The position numbers and the translations under genes are program-made. A stretch of DNA of 64,000 nt from Isoetes taiwanensis (lineage: Eukaryota > Streptophyta > Lycopodiopsida > Isoetales > Isoetaceae): contig JAJEKV010000053.1 in assembly GCA_021234155.1 (NCBI GenBank), positions 7,205,424 through 7,269,423 of the forward strand, read 5' to 3'. Positions 41,735 through 53,803 of the stretch are shown one piece after another; the stretch's first letter is position 1; every line of letters starts with the position of its first letter. Below the pieces are notes generated by a model. It was not told the origin of the DNA, made no database searches, and saw nothing but the letters and a program-made list of their open reading frames with translations.

Positions 41735-43090
41735 AGGGTAAGATTTTTATATTAATAGTAAATGGATTACATTTACTTGAGGCTCCACAATAGGCCTGAT
41801 AGGAAGAATTTAAGCACAGAATCCCGTATGGATCTAGTAGGAAGAATTAGCACATTTGAAGCAATCATGCTGGAGGCCATCATAAGATGATGTCTTTGTA
41901 CTATGGTCAAAGCAATCTTGACCTCTTCCTCTTCACAAACAGAAGGATATGAGCATCCGCCTTTAACTCAACCAGTACTAGAGGGCATGCCCCTCTTCCC
42001 ATCCGCTACAACTACTACAGGAATTCAGCTACAATCATGGAGCCCTACTAGACAAAATTCATCCATATCTTAAAGCTCAATCCGAAATATGTACTTGGAA
42101 GAACAAGGTCTTTCAGCACGGATACTTCCGATCAGAAGAGCACCCCTAAGATTCCACTCTCTTCTCCTGCTCATGGTAATAAAGGGCTCGTGATCCTTTT
42201 CCATGTGATGAACAAGTACTAAAGAAAACAGCTGCCATCTTCCCACTTGCAAGATACTATAAGAAAGCCCAAGAAAAATGACCTTCGGGTCTAAAGTACC
42301 TGTCACCCCATTCTAGTAACTGTCTCACCCTCTTTGTTACATCAGAAGTACTATGGATCATACCTTTTTTTCCTAGAAGAGTAAAAGTAAGCGATTCCTA
42401 TTTCCTGAAGTGAAGAGTACTACAGAAGAAAGCTTGTTGCATTTTCGAAGAAAATCATCATATACTTGGCCTTGCTTCCCACTAGATGTTGCAGCCTCTA
42501 AGGATCATAACAACCACTACGGGACCATGGAAAAGGAAAAAATGCCACAGGTCTCCTGTCCAATGACAAAATAACTTTCCCCTGCTAAGCATTGGCCGGC
42601 AATGACCCCTCTCCAGTTGGGATGGAGATGGGGTGATCCTATACCCTTACAAGCTTATCTCAGCAAACAACACAGAAGCTTTGGAGCATTGCCATTAATC
42701 CAACAAAAGCTAACCAGCACGCATGTAACACTGTCCAAAACTGAAAGATATTACTGAAATCTGCCCTTAAGGCTCTAACAACAGTTTTAAGAAAACTATC
42801 TGTTAGACTAGCTGGTGCTCAACCCAAATCACTTAGAAAAAGCAGAATATCTCTACTGACCTGATCAAAATCTCATACAACGGATAACTTCACCAGTGGT
42901 GGCGGCATTTACCTTGGCAGAATGAATATGTTGCACGAAATCCATGGCAGACTGGAAAGCATAGATCCTGATGCATCTAAGGAACCGATGACCCCGCAAT
43001 AGCAGCGATCTGAGCTGCTCTCTAGAATCAAACACAAGCAAGAGGCATGCAAGCAACGGGCGGCCGCTGCCGCCGCCCTACTGTGCGCCT
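41735..43090 (-). other. Unidentified sequence, possibly retroposed transcript
   Basis: No long frame exists. The far end (about 43050-43085) is GC-rich and resembles a 5' untranslated leader on the minus strand. Nearby the minus strand reads FDSREQLRSLLLRGHRFLRCIRIYAFQSAMDFVQHIHSAK and then a GTAAAT. No family is recognised. Confidence 0.3.
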
Positions 43091-43242
43091 AGGGTTAGGT
43101 ATTGCATTTTCGACTACTGTTTGGTCAATTTTGGGGTATTGTATTCTGACTACTCTTTGGCCAAAAGCAATACGTAATGGTTTTATATAATGAGACTAAT
43201 TTTTTGGGTGGCCCCTAGGGGGCAAACCCGTGCTCATGTGGG

Positions 43243-43641
43243 TTATCGGCATATTTCAAGTATATGCTGGAATATAGAATATGCCAAGACTGCTCCAAAC
43301 CGGTTGTTTACTGTAAACGTAGCTAACCGTAAAATCAAAGTCTCTGACCAAAATGCAACAATCCTTCTTGATGTACCAGATGTGGATTGTGCCAAGCACA
43401 AGAGTTTTAGCAGTTGCAATTGGTCTAAAGCAATCTGAGAGTGAGGGGACAAGGAGATTGGTATTGCATCTGGAAGGAGAGCTTTAGGGGAAACTGCAAC
43501 TGCTATCCCAACCATCTTCCGCACTTGACCATTAAAGTACCACCCCGTAATTTGCACCCTTATGAACATTGCATCAGAGTATATCTCTAACTCCCCGCAC
43601 GTACACAATGTTCTATGTCTGAAATGCCTAACAGTGACCAT
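43243..43641 (-). pseudogene. tRNA pseudouridine synthase (TruA/PUS1-like) carboxy-terminal fragment
   Basis: The frame reads FRHRTLCTCGELEIYSDAMFIRVQITGWYFNGQVRKMVGIAVAVSPKALLPDAIPISLSPHSQI. The V-ITG-x-F...QVRKMVGxAVAV...LP...SLSxxSxI pattern matches the substrate-binding end of TruA-family enzymes, which convert uridine to pseudouridine in tRNA. After HSQI the frame drifts; a shift restores a PIATAKTLVLG-like segment. The amino part with the catalytic Asp is absent. This is a gene fragment, possibly Helitron cargo, given the Helitron end at 49948. Confidence 0.5.
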
Positions 43642-46600
43642 GTCAACATTATCTGGCTCAATATGCTTTTTTTATAGAACCTCTGAAATCGGTAAACTCC
43701 CTTTGTTCCAAATCATCAAATTGATCTCCCATGTCCTCATCCTCATCCTCATTCAAGTCATTATCCTCTTCGTCAGACAAATTTGGCACTTTTTCCTCAT
43801 CATTTGCTATGATAGAATCAAACAGCTCAGAACTTGCACAGAACTTGCATTCTCCTGCCCTGCCCTACATATGACAGCCTTGTTAAATTTACAAACCTTT
43901 TCAGTGAAGCATCCCGATACCGGCCCTCACAGTATAACTGTGAAAAGGATGTCTACCCTTGCAAGACAAAAAATAAATCAAATTACAAGCCTTACCCCAG
44001 AGTATAATCAATCTTGTTAATTTGGGATTTTCAGGTTTGGCCAAAAACTTTTTTGGAATTTTTTTTAGCATGATTTCCTAAGATTTCAGGGTTTTTAGAC
44101 GCCGGAAAAAATTTCCGATAATCCAAAAATTGCAGAAAATTAATTTGTTATGATTTATGGGGCTTTGGGATTTCGTGGCTTGGGGAAGATTTCTTTTCTT
44201 GCTTATCGGCATGGTTGCCACGGTTGTTTTGCATTCCGGCCCAGTAATGGCATCGAGATGCATTGGGCAGAGACAGCTCATCCAAAATCTGTGATGGTAT
44301 GCAGATGCAAGATTTGAGCCTTTGAGATTCTAGATGATCGGGCTTGAATAGAATATTTTTTGGGGTTTCGTTTGAAGCGATGTAACTCGGTATCTTTATT
44401 TGTCTGCAGGTGCTGTATGGTAGAAGTTATGGATTCAGTGCCTCTCAAACCTCCAAAGTCTTGCAGCGAAATGAGGCATCCATCTACTTGAATCATGTAA
44501 CTGATCTCTTAGGGCTCTTATTAGGAATATTTATGTCGATGCATTTTATTTTCTGTAAGGACAAGGCATATCAGATGTGAAAACTGATGAATCTATTATT
44601 TTTGATGTTCTAGCTTTTTTTCATTCACCATCTGGCATGCTATTTCTAAGTATTGCAAAGATTTGGAGGTTCAATTTTTTTTTTAATCTTGATCTTCCTC
44701 AGGGTATATGCATCGAGATTTGCTGCATCAAGAAAACCTAAGGTGAACATTTGTTCCTTATCTTCACATGCATATTCTTATTCTTATATTTGTGGACCTC
44801 AGCTTAGGAAATCTGTACTTGCTTTGTTTGTACAGCCTAGAATGCAATCCCATTAAGCTTTTGAATCTAATGCAGAAGATGAGGGAACTTGAGTTTAACA
44901 CCCTAAAGCTTGCATATAGCCATCATAATTTCAAATCGTACTAGCACCAAATCATACACAATCTTTGTTTGTGCAATTTATGGAGGCAAACTAGCATACA
45001 AACTAATATAATCTGCTTTTTGTTTATTCAAGCTTCTTTTGTGCAATTTGTAGAGGCAAACTTGCACAATGCATTTCCTTTGATGAGTTGCTATTGCGTT
45101 ATTATTGTTCATCTAAGTCCAGAGAATCTATTACACAATGGTATTAAGTATTTAAACAGGAATAAAAGGCTTGAAATGTGAGGCCAAAATTCAGAGATGT
45201 CTGGCTTTCAGGGGCAATCATATCTTGTAAGGAAAGCACTACATTTTGGTAATTAGTACCTCTCAAATTGTAAGTCCTTGATGCTTTGCTTTGTATTTTC
45301 TATTGGAGTCTCGCCCATGACTTAAGAAGACCCATGACATTTTGGTCCTTCAAGTTGTATCCTTGATACATCTACATGGCCTGCTTGAAGAAACGTTTGC
45401 ATCAGTAGCTAATTGTTTGCTGCTTGATTTATCCTTCATCAGGTGTGCTGCAAGCTGATATCTTCAGAGCATATGGGTTAGCAGGAAGCGTACAAGTTCT
45501 GCTTGCTCCAAACCATGAGGTGGGCATTTTCTGTTCCGTATCTTCTATAAGTTACCCAGAAAGTGACATGTAGCTAAAGCTCGACAAGACCATCTTCCTC
45601 AAAGTAGATCTTTCGAGCTTCATATCTTTACCCCATATGCTTTGTGACGCGTTTCTCCACAATTGACATGATAGATGCACATCCTTGCTAAGGTAGAAAA
45701 TCCAAATCTCTTTTGTACACGATTGTCTATCTATATATAGCAGTTTAAACTAGAGTAAACATTCGATGCATTCTGTTATTGACATTTTGATGTGCCATTC
45801 GATGCATTTGTTAGTCTTCTTAACATTGCTATATCTTGCCTAACGTGAGGATACCTTGCACTATCTGCTCTTGCATGCATGTCAAGTGATTAAATCTAAG
45901 CATGTGCAAATAAATTGTAGCTAGATATCTGCAATTCCTTGCGTGCTACTTTCGCAACAACCTTGAAGAAAACAAGTTCAAGAGAAGATAAAGCATTTTC
46001 AAGCTGTGGTACAGATTTAAATCATGCCATTAACAGGTTCAAGTTGTACATGTGTGACTTCTTTGGTTAAGCCCTAGGACATGATAAAAGTTGATGCTAT
46101 CTTTTACTTACTTCCTGCACTAAATTTATGCTTTTCTTCAAAAGATGGCATATTGTCATCTTCGCCAACCCCCCTTGAACCCCCAAATTCCTCCAAATCT
46201 TTGTATCACCTATGTATTTGTCCATGTTCTTAAAAACTGGTCTTATTGAGTATGACTCCTTTTGTGAGTGCTAATCTGAATTTCATGACATTCACATGGC
46301 TCTCTTATCATAAATTGTGGCAGTGTTTGGCTGAGAGCTCACATAATTTGGCAAATGGGTGTGATTGTATTGTCTTTCCTTCTTATCAATATTTCCCTAT
46401 ATCCTCTTGCATGAAGGTGCACAGTTATGTTTCTTGAAGTATTACTTGAGATAACTTACAGCTTTAACGGTTGCTAAGAAGACACTCCCATTTGCAGGGG
46501 TTAATATACCCAATTTGATCTATTCATTTCAGAAAAGCAATTTGACTACAAATTTATCATATTTGGATAACTGCCTTATGGTCAATCCTTTCAGTTCTAT

Positions 46601-49600
46601 TTTTGCTACTAATTTCTGTACTGCTATTCCTATAGTGATTTCTATTGTAGCTTCACATATCTATTATCAGTGGTGCATCTGTATTCTCTATGTCGAGTAC
46701 AGATGATGGGCGCATGCTTTCCACAACCCAAGGTAAAGATAAAAAGGAACATTTTTCTAATATGTGGATCCAATGTTATTTCATCTTTCAATACCCTTAG
46801 AGATTCAGCGCCAATCTAGAAATTACATTTCGGGCCCTTCATCTCATTTGTAGACATACATGGGGTGTTTAAGGCAACTAAGCTTTATATGAGGATTTGG
46901 ATCGAGCAATGTAGCGTGATATATGAGGGATACATAGCCCAGCCCATCCTCATCTCCAAGCCTGTCTTCTGATGCCTTCTGCTTTATTATAGTCATTTTC
47001 CAAAAATGATTTGTAACATACGTTAGAGCATCCAGTGAACATGCCATCCACCTATTTTACATTCCTTCCAGAAATAGAACTCTATACATATAATTCTATT
47101 CATGGAATCCATAGAAACCTCATATTATGGGATTGGAACTTTGTAACAAAGTAAATTGTGCAGCTCTAAAGGGTGACACACGAAGAATGTTGACATTCTT
47201 GCTATAGGTACGTAGTGTATGTTGTGAAATTGTTTGGCTCATTAGTATACAGCTCCTTAATATGAGGATTCTAATTTTGCAGAGGTGTCATGTGCTGGCA
47301 AACAGTGTTTTCAACAAGTAATTATAGCAGGTAACCTTTCGAAGTGCCCTTATTAAAAAGTAACCATGTCTCATTTAGACAAGAATTTGACATAACTTTG
47401 GGTTCTAGCATACAATGCATGTTCAATGCATACATAGGGTTTTGATATTTCAATATAAATGAAGGTAATCAAGAACGAATGGCATGCTAATTTTATATAT
47501 TCTCCAAAATTAATCTAAGCAAACATATACCTATCTAGCTAGACTGGTGGAGGGGTTTGTAAATATAATTCAGCAATTTTTAAGTTTAAATTCATTTTCT
47601 GAAGTCTTCAGAAGACAGTGGCATGGAATCAGCAGGAATAATGCATTTTATTCAACACATTGAAGGTAAGCATCAAAGTGATCATTGTCGACACTCTGGC
47701 TGGTGGTTTACGTTTTTCGCAAAGGTATACAGATGGTGTTTCTTAAGACATTATTTGAGACAACTTATACGTTCTAATGGGTTCAGCCTACAGTACCGAC
47801 CCAAAGCGCAGAAAGTTGAAGATCTGTACCTTGCGATGATAGAAAGGAACGTAGTAACACCCTCAGCATGACAGGTTTTGCAACTCTTCATTTTGGCTTT
47901 TGTTGCTATATTAGTGGAATTGGAATTTGCTACTCAAATGATAATGAGAATGTTCATTTGGCACAGTTGTCATTGCTCACACATACGGTTTCTCATTTTG
48001 TAGGCAGATTGAATACCTAAAATGTGGCTTTTAGAAATAATTATGCAAACTAGCCAAGTTAAACAAGGATTTGTTGCCAATACCTGAGGTTAGAGCGAGT
48101 AGATCTGAGTATAAATGCACTCATGCTGATATGCAAATATCTTTGGCCAGGTGAAGGTACATAATTTTATCTAAAATTGCAAGTGAATTATTAGTATGAG
48201 GCTGGTCTGATACTTTCACTTTTCTTAGCGAACAGTAATATGTGAATAGATCCGGTTTGTAGGGAAACCTAGAAGCTTCTAATATTTGTTTGTTTAAGAT
48301 CTTTGTGTTTCACGTATAGTCTTATTAAGGTATATGTCATGGAACCTCTAGAATTGACATTGTTGTGGTCACTATGGTTGCCCGTCCAACTGTGTTTGAT
48401 ACTTCAAATTTGATAGGGAGTGAGTAATATTTTCTAGCTTATAGGTTACAGGAACACAAGATCCTTGGCTACATTTGAGGACGAGGTACCCGTGATATTT
48501 GGATGTGCAGTTGTTTTAAGAAGCAAACTTCTGTCTTTTGAATATATGATAAATGCCTGGACTGTTACAATGTTTTGTGCAATCTTTACAAAGGCAAACT
48601 AACATTTTTAAGAAGTTTTGGCCATGAGGCTAGAAGATTGAGTCCATTATACTGTTTCAGTCGTGAATGTGAGGCATGGGAACAATGTAATTAGGAAATG
48701 CAAACTTTCCTTTCTCATGTAATAGCACATTAGGAAACATTCTTAGTTATGTAGAAAGGCTCCGTTGATGGTACATTATTGTCAGGAAAGTAGATAGGGA
48801 ACTGATCTTGGTGATCCAACTAATAATCACACCTAATAATCACTCTGCTCAAATTATACGCTTAAACTCTAGAGCTTAAGCCCAACAAACTAAGGTATAG
48901 GTATAATTTTTAGGATCTAAACATGGCAGGATCTGGGTCGCTTGAGAAGTTTGTAAGATGTGGATGCAGGAAGATGCAGTGCATTTCAACCACAGGGTCA
49001 GCAAGATGAATATCCTCAATTGCTCCGCGTTTTCTTGATGTGGGACTACCTATGAATTTTCAATTGTATGCTTGTAAGAAATTTGGATATACAGTAGCTC
49101 CATAGACACCTTGAATAATTATGGATGTAGGGATACACTCATAGCCAATCATTCAAGCTACTATTTTTAATATAACATGCAATTACAATAAATCCAATAC
49201 AACTGAGCCTAAAGCAAGGCAACTAGAACTCACAACTTTGAACATAGAATTTGTGGTATTGGTATTGATTCACGGTTCACATTTGCTCCTCCAAATATTG
49301 ATTGTCATGTTCTTTAAGAAGTTACTTGGTCTCATTTTGTCTAACATCTACGCAATCCAACCAAGTGCATCACATGACCTTTATAAACGATGCCAAAATT
49401 TGAGATGCTCATTATCTTACTATAGGGAGAAGTTGGAAGTCATGAGATCTCTTTATTCTATTAAACATCTCTTTTGGGTATTACATTACATCTCAATGCA
49501 TGTTCATGTCCATGTCTACCATTACATGCATATGGATTGGTCAACATGTATCAAAATGACCGATCAAATCATATTGCCAACATGTGCTTCTATATTTGTG

Positions 49601-49920
49601 CTACACAAAAATCATCTTACATACTCAGGTGAGTAACGTACTTATGAGGACCAATGGTTTTCCTATACACTGACCATTGATGTTTCCAACTCACAATAAA
49701 AGGAACATCATGCTTTATAGTCACGGCCTCAATCAAGAGCTGGAGTATTCTAGACGTGCCGTCTTTGGCATTTATATTACATGGCAAATCAACAACGCCC
49801 CTCACACCCATGCTCACTTTCACACCTTCCTTCCTTTTTAGCATCATGTCAAACATAAAAATCACCACATTCTTTATTCTGGCCAACAATCAAGCAACCA
49901 CCCTTTCATATTGTAATAAA
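43642..49920. other. AT-rich degenerate DNA with scattered exon-like pieces
   Basis: There is no convincing gene over 6.3 kb. Small open stretches bordered by splice-like signals include ASRFAASRKPK near 44710, VLQADIFRAYGLAGSVQVLLAPNHE near 45445-45519, and HYLRQLIRSNGFSLQYRPKAQKVEDLYLAMIERNVVTPSA near 47750-47871. They could be captured exons of one gene. The texture at 44010-44130 resembles that near 30160-30270 of the first Helitron, suggesting that the second Helitron starts near 44 kb. Confidence 0.35.
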
Positions 49921-49948
49921 GCCCGGCAACGCCGGGCACCATAACTAG
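49921..49948 (+). other. Second Helitron 3' terminus
   Basis: GCCCGGC-AAC-GCCGGGC followed by ACCATAACTAG and a flanking T is nearly identical to 38121-38149. The corresponding 5' end is not identified. Confidence 0.75.
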
Positions 49949-50385
49949 TAAACATGAGTTATATATTAATAAGCTAAGACTATACCTATGATTTCCATAA
50001 TAATGGAGCAGAAATGATAAGTTATGGATATGTATTAAATATGTAGAACATCCATGAAGCTAACTCTTTAGCTTCATGTACTTGATGCTTTCTGTCAGAG
50101 TCTTGAAGTGAAACATGCTCTCTTATTGTCCACAGCAAGGAGCATGATATGAACAAAGCATCAAAAGCTTAGCTCAGGAAAGTTTTATGCTTTAAGTGTC
50201 AAAGAAATCTTGATCTTCAAGTGAAGCATGTCCCTTCATGTTATCTCAACAATCATGACAGTATGAGGAAGAAGACAAGGGAAGCAATATGAGATGACTC
50301 AAGAGGCAGAAATATTAAAAGCGCAATAAGAGTTAGGTCTGAAAGCTATTTAAAGATACAAAAACATGAGTAAAAAAAATGTCAC
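49949..50385. other. Intergenic, no feature recognised
   Basis: AT-rich DNA between the second Helitron end and the interrupted minus-strand exon. No reading frame with conserved texture is seen. Confidence 0.3.
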
Positions 50386-50434
50386 CTCTAGGCTTTCCAG
50401 CATCCGACAAAACTCTCGGATGTGCTCAGTGACC

Positions 50435-51663
50435 CACTACAAGAGAATGACTACTAAACGTCAAAAAAATAGTCAGCGAGTCCAAAACAGTTTGTCAAAT
50501 GCATATTTGACTATTAACATGACGCTTGATCTGATTAATGAATTGACGTTTAAATCTGACGAAGAATCTGACTAATAAAATGACGAATATGCATTTGACG
50601 AATTACTCGACGTTTAGACTGACGCTTAGCTTGACTAACTAGTTGTCTAATAATTTGACTAATAAGGTGACGAGTAGTCGGACGAATCAATTCTGACGAT
50701 TTTGTTGACTAAAAGTCTGTCTAATAACCTGACTTCTTATCTGACTAAAGGTTTGACTAAATATCTGACTAATTAATTGACTTACAAGTTGACGATTAAG
50801 TTGACTAATTTTGTGATTATTATGCTGACTATATTCCTATATTCGTCAGAACAATCATCATGCATCATATCTATTGTAGTTGTTGCTATTCCTTTCTTAT
50901 TTTATTAATACAAAAACTTTATCGCGGCGACCAAGGCCACCTTCAAACATTTCTCTTACCAATGAAACTTGTGGGGTTGAATCTATATTAGCATCTAGCA
51001 TTTGATAATTCATTGTTTGCTTAGCAATCATCTCATATGGTCGCCGCGAACATTTCCTTTACCAATGAAACTTGTGGGGTTGAACCTACTATTAGCATCT
51101 AACATTTGATAATTCAATGTTTGCTTAGCAATCATCTCATAGGCTAGGAAATTAAGCGCAACATTATACAATCTAAATTCATGTTGTTATACTTTCTAAG
51201 TCCCAGCTAACCCATTGTTGTCAACTCAAATTGTGCATTTGGAACAATGCTAGCTGTGGAATGGACCCATTGTTGTCAACTCAAATTGTACATTTGGAGC
51301 AATGCTAGAGACTCTCAAAGTGAAAGATACCTGGTGTGAAAGACATTTGAAGTGTGGACTTTTTTTTCTTTTGAGATCCTTGAATATGTAGGACCTTTAG
51401 GAATCCTTTTAGGTTATAAATAATAACAGAGTCATGGAGGTTATCAAAAGGCATGTGAAATAGATCTTCTCTGCACCAGAGCAATAAGCCACATTAAGTC
51501 ACACCTATTGCCAATACCCTTGGAATCCCTGATTTTACCACGGTGTTACAGAGTCCTGACTCAAGATTGATGCCTCGTCAGGAATAAGGGCCTGGGCAGT
51601 TGTCTGTTTTATGAAGGCTCTCTGACGATTATTCTGACGTTTAGCCATCATTCTCCTGTAGTG
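50435..51663. mobile_element. Non-autonomous CACTA (EnSpm/CMC) transposon, 1229 bp
   Basis: The left end reads CACTACAAGAGAATGA; the right end, complemented, reads CACTACAGGAGAATGA, the standard plant CACTA terminus. The next bases (CTAAACGTCA) also match. A 3-bp target duplication ACC flanks it (50432-50434, 51664-51666), as expected. No transposase is encoded. Internally there is a tandem repeat of about 105 bp (about 50955-51150) and a short one at 51213-51307. Confidence 0.92.
50455..50860. repeat. CACTA subterminal repeats (TGACGAA / TGACTAA motifs)
   Basis: More than twenty copies of TGACTAA, TGACGA or the complement occur at roughly 11-18-bp spacing over 400 bp, and two more lie near the right end (CTGACGATTATTCTGACG). 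CACTA elements carry such arrays for transposase (TnpA-type) binding. Confidence 0.75.
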
Positions 51664-53803
51664 ACCTCATCTGGAGAAGAATTATTCTTGATCCGTAGGA
51701 CACCAGCTGGGAGAAAATAGTCATATGAATGGGAAAAGCAGGCCCATCTGGCATTAAAGGACTTGCCAGAAATTAAAAATCTGAGAACATTATTTCACAA
51801 TATGCTAATACTAATGTTAATATATACCTTGACACTGGTTCAATGGCAAAAACACTAATGCTAGGTGAGAGATGGGCATTGATGGCTTCAGCCAAATAAA
51901 AACATCTGGATCCTGTCTCTATACTTAGACAGGAAGCTCCATCTTGAAAGATATAATAGTGCATGGCGAATGCACCTACCGTAGGGTAGAAAGGAGCTTG
52001 TCAGACCATGGTCATATGTAGCTTACCCTGTAATGTCCTATAATAAAAACTACTGATACAGAGACCACACAGTTCTAGAATCCTTCCTTTATGAGCTCAT
52101 CTGTAAACTGCATGTCATTAGACCTGCAATCCTATCAACAAAATTCACCAGATGTCATTCCATGTTTCTAAAATGGAACATGTAATGGATACCTTATCCT
52201 CATATTAGAGATAAAGCAAAATTCACAATTCATCTGGCAAGATTGTTATCACCCTTTATCAGTAAGGCTACTTCGTGGCCATGAAACTTTTTGCAGTCTA
52301 TCATAGTTGCTTTCAAGAATTTCACCAACATTAAATATTGCCCTTTCTAAATCATCTTCTATTGCTGCACATGGAAGAAAAGTGACTGCTTCAGCAAAAA
52401 GCTCTGCTCATGAGCATCCTTTTCCTTTTTCCAGCTGTATCTGTTTTGACAATAACACCCAATGCCTTGTGGTGACTACTTGCTCTCTTGCAAAACAAAG
52501 ATTTGCACAAGACCATCAAGCAATGCATTACATGCAGCATGTGGCTGAAAATAAAACCACAAGTCCAAAACAGAAAGCTACTTCTAAGGAAAAAGGAGCC
52601 GGTAGAAAGATACTCCATTAAGCCTAAGAATGCAAAATACTAAGCAAAACCTACCTATTAGAGCCGTACTGAACATTTGAAATGCTGAACAAGTCAAGTT
52701 GATCATAGAACAATCCTTTCTTAGATTCGTGAGGTAGAAGCTTATCAGTGTAATTGATTGGCGCCAGAATTCCAAATCCAAAAAATGTGCAGATTGCCTA
52801 TACCTGAACACAAACATCATAAGGAATATGGCAGCATCCAGACCAGAACCTGATCTCATCTTCACCAGGCTGGAGAGCCATTCTAATCCAACCCATTGAG
52901 CACATCTCTGTCCCTCAAGACATGGCGAGCGAAATAAAAAGGGCACCAACGAAACCAAACAAAGGCAAGCATAAAACGTCGTCCAAATAATAAGTGTGCC
53001 TTGCCCATTCCTTGCTACGTCGATTTCTCGAATGGGAGACAGCTATAAGCGTGACCACAAAGTCTCTCCTGATTTTGTGTCTTCTTCAGATTTGCTCAAC
53101 TGATAATTTTATACAAATCCTTAAGCTTGCTGCTGTCGAGGCACAAGGCTAGGAACACTTCCGCAAGATATCCCGGCGCACCCATAACTGCCTCTGACTT
53201 GGAATTTCCATGAATTTCTGAAGCCGTAGACACTCGCACAAAAGTCTCACCTGGCAGCAACGTGGACAACTTTTGTGCAAACGTGCGAAAAAAACTTGCA
53301 TCACAAATACACACACTGGTCCCGTGCTTTACGTAAAGCAGAAACTACTTCGCCATGAGAACAGGTTACTTGGTATGACTAGAAACATCCCGAATAGACC
53401 TACATACAATGTATGAACGCTTGGCCTCCTCTTTGATCCATTTCCTGTGAACATTTGGTTGGACACAATCTTGTTGCATGCAGTTGAGTTCTTTTTAACT
53501 CCGCCATGGCTGTAACACTGGTAAAGGCTGCCTATGCCATTTGAAACTCTCAATTTCACCATGCAAAAGCTCGAGCGTGGATACATCACACAAATTGGAT
53601 TTTATGCAGGGGTTGATCCTCTAAATCCTCAATAGGTTAGAAGAAAATACGAATATGTAACTGCGGGTTCTTACTGATATTTCTCAAATCTAGACTGAGA
53701 CAAATGAGCAAAGCCCTAAACCATGGGCATGTGGTCGTAGGCCATGGATGGGGCATGGTGATCTCACACGAACAACGGAGTTTCAGGCGTCAAAGGTAAG
53801 TCC

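Larger units (their letters stand above)
50386..53589 (-). pseudogene. Unrecognised minus-strand multi-exon gene interrupted by a CACTA element
   Basis: Exon-like pieces from right to left: RSYIVCRSIRDVSSHTK (near 53400), CDASFFRTFAQKLSTLLPGE..VMGAPGYLAEVFLALCLDSSKLKDLYKII (53314-53099), FFGFGILAPINYTDKLLPHESKK..LFSISNVQYGSNR (52793-52655, GTAGGT donor), ELFAEAVTFLPCAAIEDDLERAIF...NYDRLQKVS (about 52410-52260), FQDGASCLSIETGSRCFYLAEAI..AIEPVS (51980-51828, GTATAT donor), and FNARWACFSHSYDYFLPAGVLRIKNNSSPDE continuing beyond the CACTA element as VTEHIREFCRMLESLE (50434-50386). The pieces have coding texture and splice signals, but I do not recognise the protein. The insertion in an exon would break it. 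The 5' end faces the methyltransferase gene at 53804. Confidence 0.45.

Noticed and set aside
43562-44020. 152-codon plus-strand frame
   Set aside because: It overlaps the TruA-like fragment antisense and has no conserved texture.
50366-50575. 69-codon plus-strand frame spanning the CACTA left end
   Set aside because: It runs across the transposon boundary and through its subterminal repeats, so it is chance.
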